A program made the position numbers and the translations under genes. Below the pieces are notes generated by a model that did not search any database, had not been told where the DNA came from, and saw only the letters and a program-made list of their open reading frames with translations. From Permianibacter aggregans (GTDB lineage Bacteria; Pseudomonadota; Gammaproteobacteria; Enterobacterales; Permianibacteraceae), in assembly GCF_009756665.1 (NCBI RefSeq), contig NZ_CP037953.1, forward strand, positions 744,001 through 808,000: DNA of 64,000 bases. Direction: 5' to 3'. Positions within the stretch are counted from its first letter, which is position 1, and each line of letters starts with the position of its first letter. Of this stretch, positions 54,022 to 64,000 are shown piece after piece.

Positions 54022-54074
54022 ATACACTGTTTATCACACAGTACATGATGCATACTGTATGTTACATAGTGTAT
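54022..54074. promoter_or_regulatory. Cluster of dyads upstream of padR gene
   Basis: An outer pair ATACACT (54022-54028) and AGTGTAT (54068-54074), an ACTGT/ACAGT pair (54026-54042) and the palindrome CATAC-T-GTATG (54051-54061) are packed in 53 bases just ahead of the padR start. They probably hold the PadR operator and promoter. Confidence 0.5.
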
Positions 54075-54220
54075 ATCGTCAAGTATCTCTGGAAATTTTG
54101 CTTAGCGGGAGGCCGGAAGCGGACGGAGCTGGTCAAGAGGCAACGAGAAAGCGTTGCTATGAGGGCAAATAACAGGAACAAGGTCGGACGTAGTCAGGGA
54201 AGACAAATTGCCCTGAGGGA

Positions 54221-54255
54221 AAAAAACAAACGCAGCCGAAGCTGCGTTTGTTTTG
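54221..54255 (-). terminator. Rho-independent terminator of eno
   Basis: On the minus strand ACAAACGCAGC and GCTGCGTTTGT pair around a TTCG tetraloop and are followed by TTTTTTT. It lies 16 bases after the eno stop. The exceptionally stable loop suits strong termination. Confidence 0.93.
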
Positions 54256-54270
54256 TTTTAGCGACCCGAA

Positions 54271-55566
<1,296 letters not shown>

Positions 55567-55605
55567 TTATGCCTTTAACCGATTAAATCAGTAACCACAA
55601 ACCTT

Positions 55606-58136
<2,531 letters not shown>

Positions 58137-58247
58137 TTATAGGAACCCCAGGACGGGGGCAAAGTTTAGCAAAATTGACAGGGGGGCGGCAAACGGCAAT
58201 GGGGAAAGATTGGGTTGCCGACCAAAGCCGGAGACCAGCGATGACGC

Positions 58248-58652
58248 TCAACGCGTCATCGACATAGAGGCTTTCGGGCTTATCGGAACACGCGCCAACG
58301 AAGGACCCACGGCGGGTTTGGACTCCAAGCGTTGCGGAGCAAGAGCCAATCGATATCCACGTTTAGGAATCGTTTCAATGATTGGATCAGCAGACGCCGA
58401 TTCACCAAGCAGTTGTCGAATTGACCAAATCGCGTGGTTAATGCCTGCCCGTTCAACGCAGGCATAAGGACCCCAGACTTTCTCAATCAGATATTCCGAC
58501 TCGACCATGTTCGGATAGTGCTCAATTAAACACACCAGCACAGACAACAGCTTCTTTCGAATCGGTTGGCAGCATCCGTGCGAGTAAACCTGCTGCCGGC
58601 CTTCGTCAATCAACCAGGCTCCCAACTGCCATTGTCTTTGCTGTAGCTGCAT
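58248..58652 (-). CDS. Standalone winged-helix (OmpR/CadC-type) regulator
   Basis: This 134-residue protein is an OmpR/PhoB-type C-terminal winged helix: LLSVLVCLIEHYPNMVESEYLIEKVWGPYACVERAGINHAIWSIRQLLGESASADPIIETIPKRGYRLAL. There is no receiver domain before it and no transmembrane sensor after it, as CadC/ToxR-type proteins have. The remaining tail of about 30 residues is short and the 160 bases to pyrG have no further coding part, so a truncation of a longer CadC-like gene is possible. It is divergent from a TonB-dependent receptor, which may be its target. Confidence 0.75.
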   Translation of the reverse strand: MQLQQRQWQLGAWLIDEGRQQVYSHGCCQPIRKKLLSVLVCLIEHYPNMVESEYLIEKVWGPYACVERAGINHAIWSIRQLLGESASADPIIETIPKRGYRLALAPQRLESKPAVGPSLARVPISPKASMSMTR

Positions 58653-59037
58653 CGCGCACTCCTCTCTTTTGCTTACTGTTGCACATCGAACTGGAACATA
58701 ACGATGAAAAAATTCCGACTGGAAAAGTGATTAGTACCATCTCTCGCTATGACGCAAACCAAACAGAAATGGTTGTTGACAAAGATCACCAGAAAAAATA
58801 GTAATTTTCACATTCAATAAAGATTCAATATTTTTTCTATGGGCTTCTGTATGGCAGACACGGCACGCTCTGTCCGGCACTAAGCGGTAGTCAGTGCAGT
58901 ATTCGGCCCAGCTATTCTCGGCCTGATCAAGGCGGGGCAAATCCGAACACCTTCCCTGGTTGTTTTCTGATCTGTCCTTCAATGCCCCGCCGCATTTTTC
59001 TGCCGCTGGTGAACTCACACGCAGGAGAAACCCAACA
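58653..59037. other. Intergenic region ahead of the TonB receptor
   Basis: This 385-base stretch is AT-richer than its neighbours near 58735-58850. It contains no convincing gene. A candidate promoter lies at 58775-58804 and the Shine-Dalgarno GCAGGAG near its end. I see no tRNA-like or repeat structure. Confidence 0.5.
58775..58804 (+). promoter_or_regulatory. Possible promoter for the TonB receptor
   Basis: A perfect -35 TTGACA is followed after 18 bases by AGTAAT, a moderate -10. The leader to the start codon would be about 230 bases, long enough for post-transcriptional control, for example by a small RNA. No Fur box was recognised. Confidence 0.35.
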
Positions 59038-61749
59038 ATGCAAAACCCAAGAACACCACAACACTATTCCGCCGTGCGTAATGCTGTGCTGGTCGCGCTG
59101 ACCGGTTCACTGGTCAGTACTGTGGCGCTCGCCGCAGAGGACGACAAGGCAGCTGAACGCATCATCGTCACCGGTTCCCATATCAAACGCGTTGATATCG
59201 AAGGCACATCACCGATACTGACCATCAGCCGCGACGATATCGAGAAAGGTGGTTACACCACCGTTTCCGATCTAGTCCGAAACTTAACCATCAACGCCGG
59301 CACTTTGCCGGAAACCTTTACCAACTCGTTTGCCAACGGCACCAGTCAGTTCAACTTGCGTGGTCTAGGTGTAGGCGCCACATTGACGCTGATCAACGGC
59401 CGTCGCGTCGCGCCGCATGGTCAGGCACAGAACATTGTCAGCACCTTTGTCGATATCAACTCGATTCCGATGTCAGCCATTGAGCGTATCGACATTCTGA
59501 AAGATGGCGCGTCGGCAATTTACGGCGCCGACGCCGTAGCCGGTGTCGTCAACATCATTTTGCGCAAGGAATATGAAGGCGCCGAAGTCAATATCGGCCA
59601 CAAGAACACCGTTGAAACCGATGCCGCCGACAATACCTTCAGTTTTGTTTCCGGCACCGTCAGTGACAAAGGCGCCTGGACGGTTGTCGGTAGCTACCAA
59701 AAAATTTCCGCGCAAACCCTATCGGATCGTGATTTCTCGGCCAGCGCCGATTCAAGCTTTACGCCACAGGGTGCCAACCTGACCAGCACCTTTGCCGCTC
59801 CCGGCACTTATCGTAATCTCGTGACCGGTGCCTGGATTTCGGATGCACAGTGTGGATTAGGCGCCTCGGAAGGACCAACGGGAGGCTTCTGCCGCTATAA
59901 CTTCAACGAACACATCAATCTTTCGCCGGAAACAGAACGTGCCGGCTTGTTCGTCACAGGTCATCGCGAGATCAGCGACAACATCACCGCCTTTGCCGAA
60001 TTCATGTATAACCGCAAACACGATATGAACGTTTCGGCACCAGCGCCGGCTACATTTACCGCCGGCGGTATCTGGCAGCGCGAGCTGACACCGGCGCAAC
60101 TGGCCGTACTGAATTTTTCCAATATTCCGTTCATTGCGGCCGACCACCCGAACAACCCTTATGGTGTTGATTTGCAAGTGCGTTACCGCCCGATTGATGC
60201 CGGCGATCGCCGTCAGGAAATCACCACAAATGCCACGCGTGCAGTCGTCGGTCTGGAATTTTTGATCGGAGATTGGGACAGCCAGTTGTCCTGGAACTTC
60301 ACCCGTAGCGAAGTATTGGTCGCCAACCGCAACTCTATTCTGCAGGACCGCTTCCAGGCGGCACTGCTTGGTCGCGGCGGTCCAAATGGTAATCTGTATT
60401 ACAACCCGTTCGGTGGCGCCGCTCATAACGGTAGTAATAGTCAGGAACTGATCGACTGGATGTCATTCATCTACGATCAATTCAACGACAGTTTCGAGCG
60501 AGGCTTAACCTGGAGCGCATCGAACGGCACGCTGTTCGAACTGCCGGGTGGTCCGGTTGGTGTTGCCATTGGCGTCGAATATCGCGAACAATCCTATGCC
60601 GCCGAAGCCGACAAGCAACGCAACGACGGCAACTTGTTGGGTACCGGTTCATCGGCCAACACTTATGGACAACGAGATCAAACCTCAACCTATATCGAAT
60701 TTTCGCTTCCGATAGTAGAAGGTCTGGAAGTGCAAATCGCAGGTCGTCACGAAGACTACAGCGACTTTGGCACCAAGACACTGCCGAAAATTGGCGCGAA
60801 ATGGAATATTGGTGACGATTGGCTGGTGCGCGCGAGCTGGGGCGAGTCATTCCGTGCGCCGTCGTTACCGGAATTATTCAACGGCGCCACATCATCATTC
60901 CCAACGTTGGTTGATCCGATCCGCTGTCCAGTCACCGGCTTGGCTTCTGATTGCGCCGCGCAAATTCGCGTCGAAAATGGCGGCAACGTCAGCCTGATGC
61001 CGGAAGTATCGGAGTCCACCAACTTCGGGGTAATTTGGTCGCCGGATGCGGTAGATGGCTTGTCGATGGGCATTGATGTGTTCCAATACGATTACGAAGA
61101 CATCATTACCCAGCCATCATTGAATTTCATTTTGAATAATGTCCCGTCATTGGTATTCCGCGCGCCGGCAACGCCCGCTGATACAGCCTTGGGTATTCCG
61201 GGTACAATCGAGTACATCCTGAACAGCTACATCAACGGCGATTCGCAAACCGTCAAAGGCGCCGATTTCAACCTGCGTTATCGTTGGGAAACTGGCGCCG
61301 GTACATTTACGCTGACCAATGACTTGACCTATCTTGATCAATTTGATTTGGAACTGGTCACCGCACCTGGGCAGCCGATCGAAGGAGCCGGCAACAACCA
61401 GATTCAGTCATTACCACAGTATCGCAATAATTTGGGGCTAAACTGGGTCAACGGTGATCATCAAGTCTATGTGGTGTGGCACTACATTTCCGACTACGAT
61501 GATGATGCCGCCGAAAATGCAGCAACACCCGGACCGTTCGTCGTTGATGAATGGAACACCTTTGATCTGCAGTACGCTTACTCACTGCCGAACATCGGAG
61601 CCCAGATCCGCGTAGGCTGCCAGAACTGCACCGACGAAGATCCTCCGTTCACTAATCAGAAGAGCACGACGTTCAACGCCAACTATGATTTCACGGTGCA
61701 TGATGCCCGTGGCGCCATGGTTTACCTGAACTATCAGCAAAGCTTCTGA
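59038..61749 (+). CDS. TonB-dependent outer-membrane receptor
   Basis: The 903-residue protein has a signal peptide (cut after ALA, before AEDDKAAERI), a TonB-box region at the start of the mature protein (ERIIVTGSHIKR), a plug domain with SRDDIEKGGYTTVSDLVRNL, FNLRGLGVGATLTLINGRRVAPHG and IDILKDGASAIYGADAVAGVVNIILRKEY, and a beta-barrel ending in YLNYQQSF with the terminal Phe of outer-membrane proteins. The IKRVDIEGTSPI start type is seen in receptors for sugars, peptides or other nutrients in Xanthomonadales and Alteromonadales; the ligand is not clear. No SusD, transporter or catabolic gene follows, as a terminator comes directly after. Confidence 0.92.
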   Translation: MQNPRTPQHYSAVRNAVLVALTGSLVSTVALAAEDDKAAERIIVTGSHIKRVDIEGTSPILTISRDDIEKGGYTTVSDLVRNLTINAGTLPETFTNSFANGTSQFNLRGLGVGATLTLINGRRVAPHGQAQNIVSTFVDINSIPMSAIERIDILKDGASAIYGADAVAGVVNIILRKEYEGAEVNIGHKNTVETDAADNTFSFVSGTVSDKGAWTVVGSYQKISAQTLSDRDFSASADSSFTPQGANLTSTFAAPGTYRNLVTGAWISDAQCGLGASEGPTGGFCRYNFNEHINLSPETERAGLFVTGHREISDNITAFAEFMYNRKHDMNVSAPAPATFTAGGIWQRELTPAQLAVLNFSNIPFIAADHPNNPYGVDLQVRYRPIDAGDRRQEITTNATRAVVGLEFLIGDWDSQLSWNFTRSEVLVANRNSILQDRFQAALLGRGGPNGNLYYNPFGGAAHNGSNSQELIDWMSFIYDQFNDSFERGLTWSASNGTLFELPGGPVGVAIGVEYREQSYAAEADKQRNDGNLLGTGSSANTYGQRDQTSTYIEFSLPIVEGLEVQIAGRHEDYSDFGTKTLPKIGAKWNIGDDWLVRASWGESFRAPSLPELFNGATSSFPTLVDPIRCPVTGLASDCAAQIRVENGGNVSLMPEVSESTNFGVIWSPDAVDGLSMGIDVFQYDYEDIITQPSLNFILNNVPSLVFRAPATPADTALGIPGTIEYILNSYINGDSQTVKGADFNLRYRWETGAGTFTLTNDLTYLDQFDLELVTAPGQPIEGAGNNQIQSLPQYRNNLGLNWVNGDHQVYVVWHYISDYDDDAAENAATPGPFVVDEWNTFDLQYAYSLPNIGAQIRVGCQNCTDEDPPFTNQKSTTFNANYDFTVHDARGAMVYLNYQQSF

Positions 61750-61765
61750 TCATCCTGCACAACAG

Positions 61766-61792
61766 AACGGGCGCCTCGGCGCCCGTTTTTTT
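61766..61792 (+). terminator. Rho-independent terminator of the TonB receptor
   Basis: ACGGGCGCC and GGCGCCCGT pair around a two-base loop, followed by TTTTTT, 17 bases after the stop. Confidence 0.92.
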
Positions 61793-61795
61793 CTC

Positions 61796-62611
61796 TCAGG
61801 CGTTTCGCTTGGCTTGCTGCCAAAGTTGTTCAAGTGCATCGGCGTTCATTTCAGATAACGAGCGGTCCTTTTGCGCGGCCGTCCGCTCCATGTCTTGAAA
61901 TCGACGAACAAACTTGTCATTGCTGTTCGCCAGCGCCGTTTCTGACTTGACGCCTAGATGTCGTGCGAGATTGACTACCGAATACAATAAATCGCCGAGC
62001 TCTTCTTCGATTTCCTCAGCAGACTGATTAGCCATCGCCTGCTGTAGCTCTGCCAGTTCTTCGTGGATTTTCTCGAAAACACCGTCGACGTCCGGCCAGT
62101 CAAAACCAACGCTGGCAGCACGTTTCTGGATTTTCTGGGCTCGCATCAATGCCGGTAATGCCAGTGGAATGTCATCCATCAGACTGACCGTTTCTTGTTG
62201 ACGTTTTTGCGCGCGTTGCTCACGTTCGGCCGCTTTACGTTTTTCCCAGTCCTGATGCAGTTGTTCGTGTGACTGGTATTCGCCTTCGGCGAATACATGG
62301 GGATGGCGACGTTCGAGCTTATCAGCCATCGCGTGCGCTATCGCATCAAAGTCATACCAGTGCTGCTCGCTGGCCATTTGCGCGTAGAACACGACCTGGA
62401 ACAATAAGTCGCCGAGTTCGCCTTTCAAATCCGGCCAATCCTCGCGCGCAATGGCATCAGCCACTTCGTACGCTTCCTCGATCGTATAGGGCGCTATCGT
62501 GGCGAAGGTTTGTTCCTTGTCCCAGGGGCAACCATGTTCCGGGTCGCGCAGACGTTTCATGACCTGTAACAGCCGTTCGATTCCCGTTTTGCAGTTGGTG
62601 ATTTCTGACAT
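61796..62611 (-). CDS. mazG: Nucleoside triphosphate pyrophosphohydrolase MazG
   Basis: The 271-residue protein has two MazG domains. The first has RLRDPEHGCPWDKEQTFATIAPYTIEEAYEV and EREDW-KGELGDLLFQVVFYAQ, the second FDWPDVDGVFEKIHEELAELQQAM and EEELGDLLYSVVNLARHL, with the Glu/Asp metal ligands. MazG hydrolyses NTPs to NMPs and in E. coli lowers ppGpp. It follows relA directly, as in E. coli. I chose the ATG at 62611 (MSEITNCK); an ATG at 62623 overlaps relA and would add four residues. Confidence 0.95.
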   Translation of the reverse strand: MSEITNCKTGIERLLQVMKRLRDPEHGCPWDKEQTFATIAPYTIEEAYEVADAIAREDWPDLKGELGDLLFQVVFYAQMASEQHWYDFDAIAHAMADKLERRHPHVFAEGEYQSHEQLHQDWEKRKAAEREQRAQKRQQETVSLMDDIPLALPALMRAQKIQKRAASVGFDWPDVDGVFEKIHEELAELQQAMANQSAEEIEEELGDLLYSVVNLARHLGVKSETALANSNDKFVRRFQDMERTAAQKDRSLSEMNADALEQLWQQAKRNA

Positions 62612-62615
62612 GCTG

Positions 62616-64000
62616 TTATCCATCCGAACGGCGCTGCACGGACATCACGCCGGGCAGTTTCGCCAGTTGTGCAACCAGGCGGGACAGCGATAACGCATCA
62701 CGTACTTCAACTTGCAGACCCAATATCGAGATTTGGGTTTTCTTGTTGGTCGTTGTGCTCATCCCGGAGACATTGATGCGCTCATTGGCGACAAGTGTCG
62801 TCACATCACGCAATAAACCCTGACGATCGGTGGCCTCGATCAATAAGTCGACGACATAAAGCGAGGCCTTATCCGCGCTCCAGTCGATTTCAACCAGGCG
62901 TTCTGGCCGTTCCTCATGAGCGCGCTGGATATGCGCGCAGTCGGCGCGGTGAATCGAAATACCGCGACCTTGGGTGATGTAGCCAATGACTTGATCGCCG
63001 GGAACCGGGCGACAGCATCCGGCGGTATGCGTCAGTAAGTTGTCGACACCGAGCACGCTGATGCCACCGACTTTTTCCGGGCTGGTGGTTGAGCGCAGTA
63101 CCGGCGCCAGTGATTCGCTCTCCTCTTGTTTCGGCAAATACAGCGCCAGCGCGGCATTGGTTGCCTGCACCAAACCAATATCGCCAGCACCGATATTGCC
63201 GTACAAATCATCGACAGAATGCAAATTGAAACGCTGGGCAATCGGCAGCAAATCGACTTTGCTCAAGCCGTGACGAGACAGTTCGCGCTCGAAGTTTTCC
63301 TTGCCTTCCTGAACATTCTGTTCGCGGTTTTGCTGACGGAAAAAATTCTGGATTTTGCTGCGGGCTCGATGCGAATGCACATAACCCAGATGCGGGCTCA
63401 ACCAATCCAGTGAGGGCTTGCCTTCTTTCGCCGTCAGAATTTGCACTTGCTCGCCGGTTTGCAGCTGATAAGTCAGCGGCACAATGCGGCCATTGACTTT
63501 GGCTCCGCGACAACGATGACCAACAGAGGTATGAACGTGATAGGCAAAATCGACCGGTGTAGCGCCGGCCGGTAGGTCGATGATGTTGCCATCGGGCGTA
63601 AATACGTAAACCCGATCATCGACAACTTCATGACGGAACTCATCGAGCAAGGCGTTCGAGTCGGCCACTTCTTCCTGCCATTCAACCAATTGCCGCAGCC
63701 AGGCAATTTTTGAATCCTGGGTACTGGGCGCGGTGACACCAGCACCTTCCTTGTAACGCCAATGGGCGGCGACACCAAGCTCCGATTCCTGATGCATTTG
63801 ATGGGTGCGAATCTGCACTTCCAAGGCCTTGCCTTCCGGGCCAATTACCGCCGTGTGCAGCGAGCGATAACCGTTTTCTTTCGGCGTCGCGATGTAATCG
63901 TCAAACTCTTTTGGAATATGCTGCCAACAGGAATGAACAATGCCGAGCGCCGCATAACAATCACGAATCTCTGGTACCAGAATGCGCACAGCGCGCACAT
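62616..64000 (-). CDS. relA: RelA, (p)ppGpp synthetase, C-terminal part
   Basis: Only the last 461 or so codons lie in the window; the 5' end is beyond the right edge. What is visible starts within the synthetase domain (DDYIATPKENGYRSLHTAVIGPEGKALEVQIRTHQMHQESELGVAAHWRYKEG), then the TGS domain (DDRVYVFTPDGNIIDLPAGATPVDFAYHVHTSVGHRC), the helical and zinc-finger regions (TAGCCRPVPGDQVIGYITQGRGISIHRADC) and the ACT domain to the end at VQRRSDG. This RelA-type (not SpoT) protein synthesises ppGpp on starved ribosomes. mazG follows it by four bases. Confidence 0.96.
   Translation of the reverse strand, partial: VRAVRILVPEIRDCYAALGIVHSCWQHIPKEFDDYIATPKENGYRSLHTAVIGPEGKALEVQIRTHQMHQESELGVAAHWRYKEGAGVTAPSTQDSKIAWLRQLVEWQEEVADSNALLDEFRHEVVDDRVYVFTPDGNIIDLPAGATPVDFAYHVHTSVGHRCRGAKVNGRIVPLTYQLQTGEQVQILTAKEGKPSLDWLSPHLGYVHSHRARSKIQNFFRQQNREQNVQEGKENFERELSRHGLSKVDLLPIAQRFNLHSVDDLYGNIGAGDIGLVQATNAALALYLPKQEESESLAPVLRSTTSPEKVGGISVLGVDNLLTHTAGCCRPVPGDQVIGYITQGRGISIHRADCAHIQRAHEERPERLVEIDWSADKASLYVVDLLIEATDRQGLLRDVTTLVANERINVSGMSTTTNKKTQISILGLQVEVRDALSLSRLVAQLAKLPGVMSVQRRSDG

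Noticed and set aside
58731-59018. A 95-codon minus-strand reading frame with CxxCH (haem-binding-like CRVCHTE)
   Set aside because: No ribosome-binding site, no signal peptide, poor amino-acid composition and it overlaps the leader of the TonB receptor gene. The CxxCH is best explained by chance.

Overview
This window is a chromosomal stretch of a gammaproteobacterium. The evidence is the gene content and order: thrS-infC-rpmI-rplT-pheS, rsxABCDGE-nth, relA-mazG, pyrG-kdsA-eno-ftsB-ispD-ispF-surE-pcm-nlpD-rpoS, and trpS-scpA-scpB-rluB. The Dcd protein is of the Pseudomonas type. I could not assign a genus. No rRNA, tRNA, CRISPR array, prophage or intact insertion sequence was seen. Gene density is high, many genes overlap by 1 to 4 bases, and several use GTG, TTG or, for infC, an apparent ATA start.

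Layout. 1-3.7 kb (minus): the translation cluster thrS-infC-rpmI-rplT-pheS, with pheS cut by the window edge. 3.8-4.3 kb: a group III truncated haemoglobin behind a dyad that resembles an NsrR (nitric oxide sensor) operator. 4.3-7.8 kb (minus): apbC, a flavin-halogenase-like oxidoreductase, dcd, and a short MreB-like protein. 8-10 kb: metG, followed by a REP/MITE-like palindromic repeat. 10.2-17.1 kb (plus): a small membrane protein, the Rnf/Rsx electron-transport operon, nth and a DUF1841 gene. 17.2-24.5 kb: an SDR reductase, a GntR-controlled ABC system, a YeiH-type transporter, nudC, an alkyltransferase-like repair protein and several small genes. 24.6-36.7 kb: an M16 protease lipoprotein, an ABC-2 exporter, small envelope proteins, an AlkB-family hydroxylase, a DUF3667 protein, a ThrE-type exporter, a cupin protein and rluB. 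36.9-37.1 kb: tandem repeats of about 96 bp. 37-47.5 kb: scpB-scpA-trpS, an MgtC/DUF4010 membrane protein, two tandem solute-binding-protein paralogues, yciO, rnm, and a divergent yciB-yciI-bolA-VanZ set. 47.5-58.1 kb (minus): the rpoS-to-pyrG superoperon, with a PadR/membrane-protein pair inserted between eno and ftsB and no truD between surE and ispF. 58.2-64 kb: an orphan winged-helix regulator, a TonB-dependent receptor, mazG and the 3' two thirds of relA.

Most of the window is conserved housekeeping. Stress and stationary-phase functions recur: RelA and MazG (ppGpp), RpoS, Pcm and SurE (protein repair and survival), and Rnf/Rsx. The less ordinary material lies in the accessory genes and intergenic DNA: the haemoglobin with its NsrR-like box, the halogenase-like enzyme, the truncated actin-fold protein, the ATA-initiated infC, the two repeat families, and the dyads in front of the GntR, PadR and ABC genes. 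I did not find a clear, wholly new multi-gene system.
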